A stretch of 56,920 bases of DNA from Bodo saltans. Lineage: Eukaryota; Euglenozoa; Kinetoplastea; Eubodonida; Bodonidae. The stretch spans positions 1 through 56,920 of the forward strand of contig CYKH01001877.1 in the NCBI GenBank assembly GCA_001460835.1, given 5' to 3'. The notes beneath the pieces are model-generated. The model searched no databases, was not told the DNA's origin, and worked only from the letters and a program-made list of their open reading frames with translations. Positions 29,480 through 39,031 of the stretch are shown in pieces; the stretch's first letter is position 1; each line of letters opens with the position of its first letter. The translations under genes were made by a program, and so were the position numbers.

Positions 29480-32400
29480 ATGCCAGCACAAGTATCTAGC
29501 GGTGCAGCAAAGAAGCGCCGTGCAGGAGAAACGGAATCAGCAGCTCAACAGCAACAACAGCAGTCGCAAACACAACCACAACTACAGCAACCCATTAGTG
29601 GGGGCGCAGCAGCGAGAGCAAAGACATCGTCGTCGATTGCACTCGCGTCGCTGCGACTATTTGCCCTGTCCTTCATGTGCCTCGTGTTCGCCGTCGTTCG
29701 CAAGCAGTTCCATCTGCCGTTCGTCGCGCTGGAAGGAATGATTCCTCTCGTCCTATTTGTCGTAGCAGACCGTGATGCTTCTTCACAAAAGTATCGCTCT
29801 CCCTCAGCGCTCCGTGCTCAAGGCGTTGCTGCATTCGATGTTCATCATCAGGCTCAGCAACAGTTGCAGTTCAGCAAACAACAGCAACTTCAACAGCACC
29901 TTCGACGACAAGCACAGTGGGTAGAGCTTGTCATAGTTACCGGAGGCGTGTACCTTTTTCTCGACAATTACGCGTTGGAGCAGGCAGTAGCGATTGTGTT
30001 AGCCATCAACGCTGTCCATTGGGCTCTACGCTCGTTGATTCCTAGCGTTCTTTCTGTCAGCTTCACTTGGATGTGTTACCAATTTGTAGATGACACGTCT
30101 TTTGCTGCACCCTCCTCGGAATCTCATTCGGCTTCTTCTTCGACGTCTTCTGGGCTTCCCAGCGGACTCATCGATCGACTTGTGACGATGTCCATGGCCT
30201 CGTTGCAGCAGCACAGCAGTGGCATCGCAACTGCAGCTACCACCGTGTTGCAAAGCGGAAACATTGCTCCAAGCGCCCAGCAGCACTTGCGTTCGCTTGG
30301 GATTGCGTACGAGCCGCCGCGTTGGGTCACAGCTGTCTGCCTAGCGCTCAGCATTCAGCTTTTGTTCAATACCGGTCACATTCTGGCACAGTATCGATCA
30401 AGCTTATTATTAGGCCTCGCTGAGTATCTGGAGGAATTCAGCGCATACGTCTCTCATCGATTGACTGTCTGGACCACGCCTACCAGCAAGAAGATTCACG
30501 TTGCAGCCGGTCACAACAACAAACAGAAACAACAAGTGGCAACAGAAACAGATCCACAATCGACGACATCATCGTCCTCCTCGCTGACAACATCCATTCT
30601 CGCCGCTGTCAGTGACTTCTTGGATAGTACCACCTATTTTGTCTCCCCCACATCGTTGCTAGGGTTTGTGCTGTGGTATGCACTCATGGCGGTGGACTGG
30701 TACGCCCAGTTCTCGCTGGGTGGCGCACTCCTCGCCGCGTTTACCGTCTTGGCCATCCCTCAACACGCAGCAGGTCAGAGTGGTGGTCGACGAGGCAGCA
30801 GTAGTGGTGTTGGATCGCCAACAACGAGCACCGCCGCTGGTGCCTCCTCCACCACCAAATCCTCCACTCCAGTGATGGGCTTTCTCACCGTGGTGGTAGC
30901 CTTGGATTGCGTTATCTACCTCATTGTCTCTCCACGAGCTGTGTGCATGGTGGCCAATGCAGTCCTCTCAGCATTTGCCATTCTCTACTTTTGGAATCAT
31001 TCTCGAGTGTCGTCATTTTCCTCCTCAGCCACTATCACGACGCAACGGCATGCGTTCCCGCTTGCAGTCGTCTGGATTGGTATGGTAGGTTCGGATCTTT
31101 GGGTGCAGCTAGACAACACATTTCACGTCCTCCTTCGCACCTCTACGAGCACTACGGATGCGATTAGTTACCCGTATCTTGGTGCCGCAGGGATTAGTGG
31201 GGGAGACGTCCCAGGAGGTATTGCAGGCGTAACCGTTGCAATTCTGGCCGCCCTTGTCGCCGAGGCCGAGACCCCGAGCCCATTCCGGCACCTGGTCGCA
31301 GTTCACACGATCGGATTTGGGATGTACTTGCTTTACTCTGCTTTTGTAGAGACGAGCAGGGCGACGATGTTAGCCGAGCAGGAGCTCAAGATACTCACGT
31401 TTCTTGCACAGCCACCACAGCCCGCATCACAGCAAGCAATATCATCGTCGTCGCTTGACCCCCAAGGACAACACGACGACCACCACTTCAATCAAGAAGC
31501 AGCAACGAATCATCATGAGGTTCCAGCTCTCGCTCAACAACAGAGTCGCGGTCGTCAAAGCACGGCGACGACAGGTAGTCACCACTCTAGTCGCGGCGTT
31601 TCGCCTCTGATTCCTGTCGTTGTTGAGAACGAAAGCCACATCAGTGCAACGGAGTCAGAGGCCTCTTTAGCGTCTAGCAGCAACGCTGCTCAACACGGTG
31701 GCATGGCAACTGAAAAGCAACAGAAAAAGAAAGGCTCAGCGTCTCGTACGGCTGCCAACCAACTCGCCGTTGATAGTAGCATTTCCGCAGCAAACCCGCT
31801 AACCGCAGGCATGCGAAACGACGACGACGTCAATGCTTCAGCAACCTCAGCAGCAGTAGCAACGAAGGAGAACGAACTTCAGAGTTCCCCTGGCGCAAGT
31901 TCCGCCAACGGGGATGCGGTGATTATTTCATCGTCGTCCACCCAGCCCTCCACGCAGCCCTCGCGTGATGTCACCCCTCTGGATGAAATGCATCTTGTTG
32001 TGACGACTGGCAAGGCAAGCAATCCCGCATCCCAGACCACCACGTCTAAGAAGGCCACCAAGAAGAAAGAAATGCCTCCACAATCCGTCGACGCGGTGGA
32101 GCCAACCAGTCCCGTGGATGACGCATCTGTCAGATCTGATCCGTCTCCAGACATAAAAATCTCTACAGGAAAAACGCCAAACACATCGAACAAAGTTGAA
32201 TCTAAGGCTACTCGTTCGTTAGCTCTGGAAGCCCCAGTTGCAAGGCACAACACTCACTCGGAAGACAAACCAGCGGCCACCCTCCGCCGCGTCGTTGCCC
32301 CGCCCCAAGCCATAGCGCATGAACATCTCGACGAAGGAGTCACGTTGGAAGCATCAGCAATCCCCTCAGCACCATCAACCACGAAGACATCCGCACCAAA

Positions 32401-34360
32401 CAGTAAGCAAAGCACCGCTGTCCACACTAAGAGTGGGGCAACCAACAAACCTGCAGCGACTCCGGTTGCTGTGAATGCGTCAAAACATCAAGCTACCTCA
32501 TCAGCAGCCACACCAGCTCCTTCAAGCGCCGCAGTGAACATCAACACCACAAAACTATCATTTGGAGATGTTGTTCGTGGAGCGAAGGCTATTCCACCCG
32601 CTGCTGCTGCCGCATCGCCTTCATCATCGCAAAATGCTCAAGGCCCACTCTCCGTAGATGGGCCAGAGATGCAGGCCTCCTCGTCGTCGGCTGTTGTCAC
32701 TGGCGCCAAGGGGAAACAGGCCGTAGCCGATTCCAAATCAGCAGCAGCGGTAGGAGGTGTACGGTACAGCATGTCCATCGGTTCCATTGATGGCCCAGAG
32801 GGCGACGAATCGCTCGGTACACAACCTTCATCATCGCAACGTCGTATTGCCGACAGGCTCCACCAAGATGGGTTCTCGCAGCGAGGCGACACCCCGCTTG
32901 GTCAACTCACGTCGCCAACGACCCTTACAAAGGCGTCAAAGACTATAAAATCGATCGACGACGACGATGCTGACGACGATGACGACGGTAATGTTGGCCC
33001 CCAGAGTTTAGGAAGTGCGTCCAACCCGATAGTTCCACCCTCGCCGCTCTCTGAGAAACCAACGCCCACGTCGCTACCCCCGCCCATCAGCCCTCAACGG
33101 AGCAGTAAAGACAGTCAAAGCAACAAGAATGAGAAGAACCGGAAGGAGATCCAACCTATTGCACTCAGCGCGCCACTTTCGCCCGGCGGTCGCCGCGGAG
33201 GAGGTGACGACAGCAACAGTGCAGCTATTCCAGCAACGAGTGGGTTTGATCACTTTGGCGGCATGCGCTTGGGAACATCGCCGCTGATCCGTGAGCGAGG
33301 CCCGATGCCTACCGTCACTGGATCCTACGATATGACGAGTGCCCTCATGTCTGAGCTCACAGGAGGAGCCCCACCACCACCACCACTACCGACGTCGGCG
33401 GCTACTGATAATTCCGCGTTGGACTTAGCGATGTTTCACTTTGCCTTGACGGGTGGCTCCATCGACGAAGGAGCAGCATCGGTTCAGCCCTTCTCCACCC
33501 CTGCTGTTACCAACAACAGCAACAACAACCCCTTTCACCCCGCATCTGACGTGGGAGGAGGCGCATTTCCTGACGATGACGTGACTGGAGCGGACTCGAG
33601 CAGCACGGTGTACAACATTGACTCCATGATTTCACAACTGGCATCTGCAGGAAATTCTCCTCTTCCGAGCGACGCGCCTGCGTTTCCGACCAGTCAAGCG
33701 CGACAAACGACAACTGGCTCTATTCCTCACCGCCCTTCCACACAGTTTTTGACCCTAGAGGAGCTCACAAAGGCTGTCCACGCCACGACGACGCCACCAA
33801 CTCTTTCTGATCCCTCTTCGCAACAACCCTTCCATCCTAGCGGCAACGGTGATGATGGTGCGGCATCCACTGCTTCTGGAGCAAGCAGCACTGCATGGGG
33901 CGTGCCAACATCTGCGGCCCCGCAGCAACACACCGCCGCCTCCGATGCGCAATACGAAGCGCTGAGTCAAGGATTCCTATTGAATCTCCTTGATGATGAC
34001 CAGCCAACTGCGCAGCAACACCATATGAACACCAACATCCAGCAGAATTCGTACACAAACATGGGAGGATTGCATGGCGGCGGTGGATTTTCCGTGGTGG
34101 GGAGCAACGGCGTGCCAATGGCACCCCCAAGCGCACCTTCGTACGGAGCAACAATGATGATGCAACAGCCCCAGCCTCAAATTTATCAAGTCGGGCCCAA
34201 CGGTGGTGTTGTCCCAGTGCCAGGCTCCGGTCCCAGTGGCAGCGCCGTGTCACAAGTCGTTATGACAACGCAAGGTCCTTACGCAGTGGTGACGTTGTCC
34301 AACGGGCAGCAAATTATGTGCCCGGTGGTGTACCAGCAGAACCCCGCACCTGTTATGTAG
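29480..34360 (+). CDS. Giant multi-pass membrane protein with long disordered tail
   Basis: 1626 residues, one uninterrupted frame. After a Gln-rich start come about eight to ten hydrophobic segments within residues 50-640. Examples are LRLFALSFMCLVFAVV, VELVIVTGGVYLFL, VTAVCLALSIQLLF, LLGFVLWYALMAVDWY, VVVALDCVIYLIV and HTIGFGMYLLYSAFVE. Residues about 650-1626 are Ser/Ala/Pro/Thr/Gln-rich with acidic patches (DDDDADDDDDG) and a Gly/Met/Gln-rich end containing GPNGGVVPVPGSGPSG and YAVVTLSNGQQIMCPVVY. I recognise no transporter or enzyme family. The membrane half may be a novel kinetoplastid family and the tail an interaction platform; both are inference. Confidence 0.85.
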   Translation: MPAQVSSGAAKKRRAGETESAAQQQQQQSQTQPQLQQPISGGAAARAKTSSSIALASLRLFALSFMCLVFAVVRKQFHLPFVALEGMIPLVLFVVADRDASSQKYRSPSALRAQGVAAFDVHHQAQQQLQFSKQQQLQQHLRRQAQWVELVIVTGGVYLFLDNYALEQAVAIVLAINAVHWALRSLIPSVLSVSFTWMCYQFVDDTSFAAPSSESHSASSSTSSGLPSGLIDRLVTMSMASLQQHSSGIATAATTVLQSGNIAPSAQQHLRSLGIAYEPPRWVTAVCLALSIQLLFNTGHILAQYRSSLLLGLAEYLEEFSAYVSHRLTVWTTPTSKKIHVAAGHNNKQKQQVATETDPQSTTSSSSSLTTSILAAVSDFLDSTTYFVSPTSLLGFVLWYALMAVDWYAQFSLGGALLAAFTVLAIPQHAAGQSGGRRGSSSGVGSPTTSTAAGASSTTKSSTPVMGFLTVVVALDCVIYLIVSPRAVCMVANAVLSAFAILYFWNHSRVSSFSSSATITTQRHAFPLAVVWIGMVGSDLWVQLDNTFHVLLRTSTSTTDAISYPYLGAAGISGGDVPGGIAGVTVAILAALVAEAETPSPFRHLVAVHTIGFGMYLLYSAFVETSRATMLAEQELKILTFLAQPPQPASQQAISSSSLDPQGQHDDHHFNQEAATNHHEVPALAQQQSRGRQSTATTGSHHSSRGVSPLIPVVVENESHISATESEASLASSSNAAQHGGMATEKQQKKKGSASRTAANQLAVDSSISAANPLTAGMRNDDDVNASATSAAVATKENELQSSPGASSANGDAVIISSSSTQPSTQPSRDVTPLDEMHLVVTTGKASNPASQTTTSKKATKKKEMPPQSVDAVEPTSPVDDASVRSDPSPDIKISTGKTPNTSNKVESKATRSLALEAPVARHNTHSEDKPAATLRRVVAPPQAIAHEHLDEGVTLEASAIPSAPSTTKTSAPNSKQSTAVHTKSGATNKPAATPVAVNASKHQATSSAATPAPSSAAVNINTTKLSFGDVVRGAKAIPPAAAAASPSSSQNAQGPLSVDGPEMQASSSSAVVTGAKGKQAVADSKSAAAVGGVRYSMSIGSIDGPEGDESLGTQPSSSQRRIADRLHQDGFSQRGDTPLGQLTSPTTLTKASKTIKSIDDDDADDDDDGNVGPQSLGSASNPIVPPSPLSEKPTPTSLPPPISPQRSSKDSQSNKNEKNRKEIQPIALSAPLSPGGRRGGGDDSNSAAIPATSGFDHFGGMRLGTSPLIRERGPMPTVTGSYDMTSALMSELTGGAPPPPPLPTSAATDNSALDLAMFHFALTGGSIDEGAASVQPFSTPAVTNNSNNNPFHPASDVGGGAFPDDDVTGADSSSTVYNIDSMISQLASAGNSPLPSDAPAFPTSQARQTTTGSIPHRPSTQFLTLEELTKAVHATTTPPTLSDPSSQQPFHPSGNGDDGAASTASGASSTAWGVPTSAAPQQHTAASDAQYEALSQGFLLNLLDDDQPTAQQHHMNTNIQQNSYTNMGGLHGGGGFSVVGSNGVPMAPPSAPSYGATMMMQQPQPQIYQVGPNGGVVPVPGSGPSGSAVSQVVMTTQGPYAVVTLSNGQQIMCPVVYQQNPAPVM

Positions 34361-35742
34361 CGGCCTCTGGAACGAATGTCGCGCTGGAAGAAAAAAAAGT
34401 GTAGCCGATGTTAACGTAAGAACAAGAGTGTCCACCAATTGAAACGAAAAAAATGAGAGAAGCAAGCCATTGAAAGATATGAAAAACGTAGGGAGAGAAT
34501 GTGTACTCTGTAAACATTTTCCAACAGTAACCAACGGAAGGGATGAGGTAATGTTTTCAAGCGCAGAGTGGTGTTCTGTAGTGGGGTGGAGGCAGTCAAC
34601 AAAAAAACGAGAGAGTGAGAACCATGATGTGCCACTAGCTATATCTTCACGAGAGGTTTCCGAATTAGTGACGAAAACATGTTGACCTACTCTCCATGGC
34701 ACCAAATGAAGTCCGCGCTCCCAACAAAATAAAAACATTAGTCGTTTTTTTTTAGGGGGAGGATGGAGGCTTTGGCGCCAGCGCTAAGGTGAATAGGTCT
34801 AACTGCGCGTCATTTGGTAGGTGGAAAAAGAGCACGTTAGAAATGAAAGGGATAGAGATGACTGTTTTAGGGGGACGGAGATTTGTAGGACTTGCTGCGG
34901 AAAATACCCGCCAAAGAAAACAAAACTCGCCGCTGACAAATATTATTAGTTGTAGCAAGAAAAGATGAATGAAACGTGGCGAGCCCCCTTCACATATTGC
35001 GAGGGGGTCCAGGCTGCAGCTTTAGTGCAGCCACAAACAAAACAACATCAAACAATTCCAAGAAAACAAAACTCCACACACAAAAAAAAAAACACGAATT
35101 CGCACAGAAACACCATGTGGAAACGAGAAAAAAAGAGATGTGCAGGCCGTTGCAAATTCAAACCCTTTTGCCGCTTTTTGTTATATTTGCGCGTGTGACA
35201 TGACTTTCGTACTTTAGGTCTTTTGAACCGAATTCTCCCTCACCATCTTCATTTATCCATCTCCCCTTCCATTTTTTTGCTGCACACGCCACTCCAGCAC
35301 TAGCTCGTTCCTATCCGTTGCTTAAAGGCGCTTGCGCAAGCACGCTTGGAACAACGGGACGGATGTACAAGTTGCCTCGTAGGACGTGTCATCAATCGAG
35401 GCCGCGAACGGACACAACCTTTTTTGGGTGCCCATCGAAATGTCTTTAGGAGACATGGCGTTCCTCAAAAGTCCTTCGCGCGTGCTTCATGTTTCTTGAC
35501 ATTTTCTTTTTTCGTTCGTTGGCATGTGCCGGAAACATGCGCGTCGACGTGTTCATTGGGCATCGGTTGATATTGAACTTTCAGAACTGGAAACACAAAC
35601 AAAACACTTCAATTTTCGTTTACTATTTTGATTTGTCAAGATAACCATTGATTTTGGTTTTGACTCCTCCGTGCAATATATATCGATCGAAGAAGTATTC
35701 ACAAAAAAACGTAACAAACAGACAACGTGCACAAGTCAAAAT
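34361..35742. other. Intergenic region, A-rich centre
   Basis: About 1.4 kb. The middle (35035-35135) is rich in A and AC, unlike the T-rich spacers elsewhere. A GC-rich palindrome gcgcttgcgcaagc lies at about 35329-35342. The open stretches here carry no domain. No gene is supported on either strand. Confidence 0.5.
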
Positions 35743-36795
35743 ATGGACATCACGTGGTACTCTGAGAAAAACGTTGAAGCTCAAACAGTGATTCTCATTT
35801 GTGGCTGGCCTGATACATCGGACATCTTCTGCGAAAACATTATTCCGCTACTTATCCGCGGCACCAACAACAACAATCATCGCGATTCGCCTTCCCTTCA
35901 TGCCCTTTCGCTCTCCATAGATGAAGCATCGGGCCCGTATCGCGTGGTTGGGCTCACATTGCCGTCGTATTCTCAGAACAGTGCAAGGAAGGCCTTCGGT
36001 TGGTCACTTTCTGCGCTGGTTGATCTTTTTGATGAAGCAATTCAGCGAATCATGGACACGTACCCGGCGACGTCGCGGTTTCGTCACTTGGCCCCAATCC
36101 TAATCTGCCACGACTGGGGATGCACCATAGCACTGGAATGCTTAACGAAACGTCCGTTTCTGTTCGAACGGATCGTCTGCCTTGACGTTTCCGGACACCC
36201 CGCAGGCGATTGCAAACACGCTCAAAGCTGGACTAACGTCTCTTCGTGGCTGCTAGGAGCATCAAGTGCTGTCAGCTTCAAAGCGATGGTTCACATTTTA
36301 TGGTATCAATCTTGGATTATGATGTGCTATCTGCTCCATTTCGTGATCCCGTTCTTGGCGGACTGGTTGATTGTGCTTCTCTGTCGACTCGCCGGGCGCC
36401 CAGAGTATCGACGCTTCGTCGGTGGCGACACACCTATCCTTGGTGGTCGTAGTCACAACAATGCTGCCGTCGTTGTCAAAGCTCGGGGCGACATGGGGTG
36501 GCCCTATTTCTCCTTGTGGTGGGGCTTGCTCATCCGCCTTCCCCTCACGACGCATCGCTACTTTGTACCAGTGCACGTGCCGATTTTGTACCTGTACGGA
36601 GAGCGCAAGCCGTTTCAGTTCCACACCGATCAGTGGATCCACCATATCGACGAGAAGCGCGTCCGTGATGGTATGTCCCTTGCGTTAGGCATTCGTGGAG
36701 GAGGTCACTGGTTCTACGCTGCAGGCGGGTTGCCGCAAAAGCTTGCGCTAGGACAAATTGAACAATTCCTCGCGACCCAGCGCAAGGTGATTTAA
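35743..36795 (+). CDS. Alpha/beta hydrolase, epoxide-hydrolase-like
   Basis: 350 residues from the first in-frame ATG (MDITWYSEKN). The fold is shown by ILICGWPDTSDIF near residue 18 (oxyanion-hole HG-type loop, here CGWP), the nucleophile elbow ICHDWGC with Asp124, and the terminal catalytic His322 in GGGHWFYAAGG. An Asp nucleophile within HDWG is the hallmark of epoxide hydrolases and haloalkane dehalogenases rather than esterases, so hydrolysis of an epoxide is the best guess. The cap region has an unusually hydrophobic stretch (YQSWIMMCYLLHFVIPFLADWLIVLL), suggesting membrane association. The last 83 codons and 3' flank are tandemly duplicated just downstream. Confidence 0.88.
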   Translation: MDITWYSEKNVEAQTVILICGWPDTSDIFCENIIPLLIRGTNNNNHRDSPSLHALSLSIDEASGPYRVVGLTLPSYSQNSARKAFGWSLSALVDLFDEAIQRIMDTYPATSRFRHLAPILICHDWGCTIALECLTKRPFLFERIVCLDVSGHPAGDCKHAQSWTNVSSWLLGASSAVSFKAMVHILWYQSWIMMCYLLHFVIPFLADWLIVLLCRLAGRPEYRRFVGGDTPILGGRSHNNAAVVVKARGDMGWPYFSLWWGLLIRLPLTTHRYFVPVHVPILYLYGERKPFQFHTDQWIHHIDEKRVRDGMSLALGIRGGGHWFYAAGGLPQKLALGQIEQFLATQRKVI

Positions 36796-37004
36796 TTGTG
36801 TAGGGAAGACAAAAAAACATAGATCTGATTGACTGTGAACACACATACACAAACAAACTCGTTGCCGAGCATTATCCTCCTTCGCATCATTATCATTATG
36901 CACCAATTTTGATTTCTCGTCACCCTCCTCCATTTTTTTCACACAGGTTCGTTCAATTTACTTCCCCCAATTTCACTTGAGTCATGTTTTCGAGCGTCCC
37001 GCTA
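36547..37004 (+). repeat. Tandem duplication, unit 1 (458 bp)
   Basis: Contains the last 83 codons of the hydrolase and its 3' flank. It is followed immediately by a near-identical unit; only a few base changes are visible (for example gtacctgtac/gtacttgtac, gtgtaggg/gtgtaagg, gaagac/gaagag). Confidence 0.95.
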
Positions 37005-37253
37005 ACGACGCATCGCTACTTTGTACCAGTGCACGTGCCGATTTTGTACTTGTACGGAGAGCGCAAGCCGTTTCAGTTCCACACCGATCAGTGGATCCAC
37101 CATATCGACGAGAAGCGCGTCCGTGATGGTATGTCCCTTGCGTTAGGCATTCGTGGAGGAGGTCACTGGTTCTACGCTGCAGGCGGGTTGCCGCAAAAGC
37201 TTGCGCTAGGACAAATTGAACAATTCCTCGCGACCCAGCGCAAGGTGATTTAA
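36984..37253 (+). pseudogene. Orphan C-terminal fragment of the alpha/beta hydrolase
   Basis: The duplication creates an 89-codon open frame. It starts with an ATG in the copied flank (MFSSVPLTTHRYF) and then gives the last 83 residues of the hydrolase, including the catalytic His but not the nucleophile Asp. It cannot be an active hydrolase by itself. It may be transcribed as part of the array, or it may be an assembly artefact. Confidence 0.8.
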
Positions 37254-37462
37254 TTGTGTAAGGAAGAGAAAAAAACATAGATCTGATTGACTGTGAACAC
37301 ACATACACAAACAAACTCGTTGCCGAGCATTATCCTCCTTCGCATCATTATCATTATGCACCAATTTTGATTTCTCGTCACCCTCCTCCATTTTTTTCAC
37401 ACAGGTTCGTTCAATTTACTTCCCCCAATTTCACTTGAGTCATGTTTTCGAGCGTCCCGCTA
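37005..37462 (+). repeat. Tandem duplication, unit 2 (458 bp)
   Basis: Second copy of 36547-37004. It ends in the same gtcccgcta after which unique sequence (a T run) resumes. Confidence 0.95.
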
Positions 37463-37637
37463 TTTTTTTTGGTCGTGAAGAGTCTCTTGTTTTAGATGTC
37501 GCACACCAAATTATAAGCATCCTGCGCTGTGTTGTTGTTGATCCTTTGGAACACTAAAATTAACTTTGATTGGAAGCCAAACACTTCTTTATCTTTCGTT
37601 GGTAGAATACTAATTAATCGACAAAGAAAGGCTAGAG

Positions 37638-38750
37638 ATGGAAAACATTGCCTCAAAACTCGCGGTGGTGCTCGACGCCAATCCCAACAATGCAGAACTT
37701 AACAAAATTCTCCGCGCCATTGCTGACGTCGACCGTAAAGTTGAGGCAGCCACCAAGGCCAGCCTTGCCGCTACTTGGAAGGAGTTGAACGCTGGTGTTG
37801 TGCCAAGTGCTGATGCAGTGAAGAAAACGCTCGCCGCGCATCCATCGCCACTGACGCAAATCTTCCTCGAGGCAGAAATGCCCACGGAAGCTGAAGTTTT
37901 GGAGGCTGTTGCGTCTGGTTCTGCGAAGTCGGAGTCGGCTCATTCCGTGGTGAAGTTTTTCCTTCAAGCGCTCATAGGTCAACCTCTCGGTCCTGTCGAT
38001 GAGAAAATTATGAATCATCTGGAGTCTATTGAGAGCACCACTCTTGAGGAACCCGAGTACGGCTTCAAGCTGTCCTTCAAGTTCCACGCCGAGGCAAAGA
38101 AATTCTTCTCTAACGACGTGTTGACGGTGACAGTAAAGTCGGAGGGAGCGGAGAGCGGATCATGCAAATTTGCCGAGAGTGCTATCACTGGCGTATTCGG
38201 CACAAAGATCCAATGGAACCCACCGGAGGCCAACCCCACCATCCAGCGCATCCCTGTCCCCCCAACTGCCGAAGCATTCGGCGCTAAGAAGAACCGCGAT
38301 GGAAAGCCGAAGAAGGAAGAGCGCAAGTTTGTGGAAGTGAAGCAAGACTCCATCTTTAGAATCTTTGAGGACATTGATTTCTCAAAGCAACTCCCTTCCG
38401 GCAGGAACCCCGACGAGGAGATGGAGCTGAACATGGAGCTTGAGCGTCGCGGTAAGTTGGCGAGCGGCCTCATCTTGTTTCATCAAGTGAGCGCTGGTCT
38501 GCCTATTCTTAGCCTCAAGCGCCTGACGCCAGACGACGAAGATGATATGGGTGGTGATGACGATGAGGGTCAGATGTATGGCAGCGAGGACGAAATGGAA
38601 GACGGGGAATTTGATGATGATGAAGACGATGAGGAGGAGGAGGATGTTGCTCCGCCTCCGAAGAAAGGCTCGAGGAAGGACAGCGGCTCAGCTCCTGCGC
38701 CTTCTGCGAGCAAGGGCGTCAAGCCTCAACCAGATTGCAAGCAGCAATAA
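37638..38750 (+). CDS. Nucleosome assembly protein (NAP family)
   Basis: 370 residues. NAPs are histone chaperones that carry H2A-H2B between cytoplasm and chromatin. The domain is recognisable from the segment EEPEYGFKLSFKFHAEAKKF with the following NDVLTVTVKSE, then IQWNPPEANPTIQ, then FRIFEDIDFSKQLP and the helix NMELERRGKLASGLI. The N-terminal 130 residues are helical, corresponding to the dimerisation helix. The C-terminus is strongly acidic (GSEDEMEDGEFDDDEDDEEEEDV), as in the family, and ends in a basic/Ser/Pro tail. Intact, with a T-rich tract just after the duplicated block upstream. Confidence 0.9.
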   Translation: MENIASKLAVVLDANPNNAELNKILRAIADVDRKVEAATKASLAATWKELNAGVVPSADAVKKTLAAHPSPLTQIFLEAEMPTEAEVLEAVASGSAKSESAHSVVKFFLQALIGQPLGPVDEKIMNHLESIESTTLEEPEYGFKLSFKFHAEAKKFFSNDVLTVTVKSEGAESGSCKFAESAITGVFGTKIQWNPPEANPTIQRIPVPPTAEAFGAKKNRDGKPKKEERKFVEVKQDSIFRIFEDIDFSKQLPSGRNPDEEMELNMELERRGKLASGLILFHQVSAGLPILSLKRLTPDDEDDMGGDDDEGQMYGSEDEMEDGEFDDDEDDEEEEDVAPPPKKGSRKDSGSAPAPSASKGVKPQPDCKQQ

Positions 38751-39031
38751 CGCAAGCATCATGGAATGTTCTCGACGGAGGACGGAAGTTCAACAACACA
38801 CACATGGCTGCGTGTAAAAAACTATCTGCAATCGCGTGTTCCAAAAAAACGAGTACGGTTAACCTTCAATGACAGGGATGTTTGTTTTCGCTCGCTAACA
38901 ACACAACAACAACAATCAACGGAAATTCTCATTTTATCCATCCATTGAAGGCTTTCTCTCTGATGACACATTTACCGCGTTTTTTCCTCGATAATTAATT
39001 ACAAGGCCTGTGGTCCAAAACAAAAACAAAG

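Noticed and set aside
34250-34738. 162-codon minus-strand frame
   Set aside because: It overlaps the end of the giant membrane protein antisense and its composition is that of a shadow; no other minus-strand gene is present.
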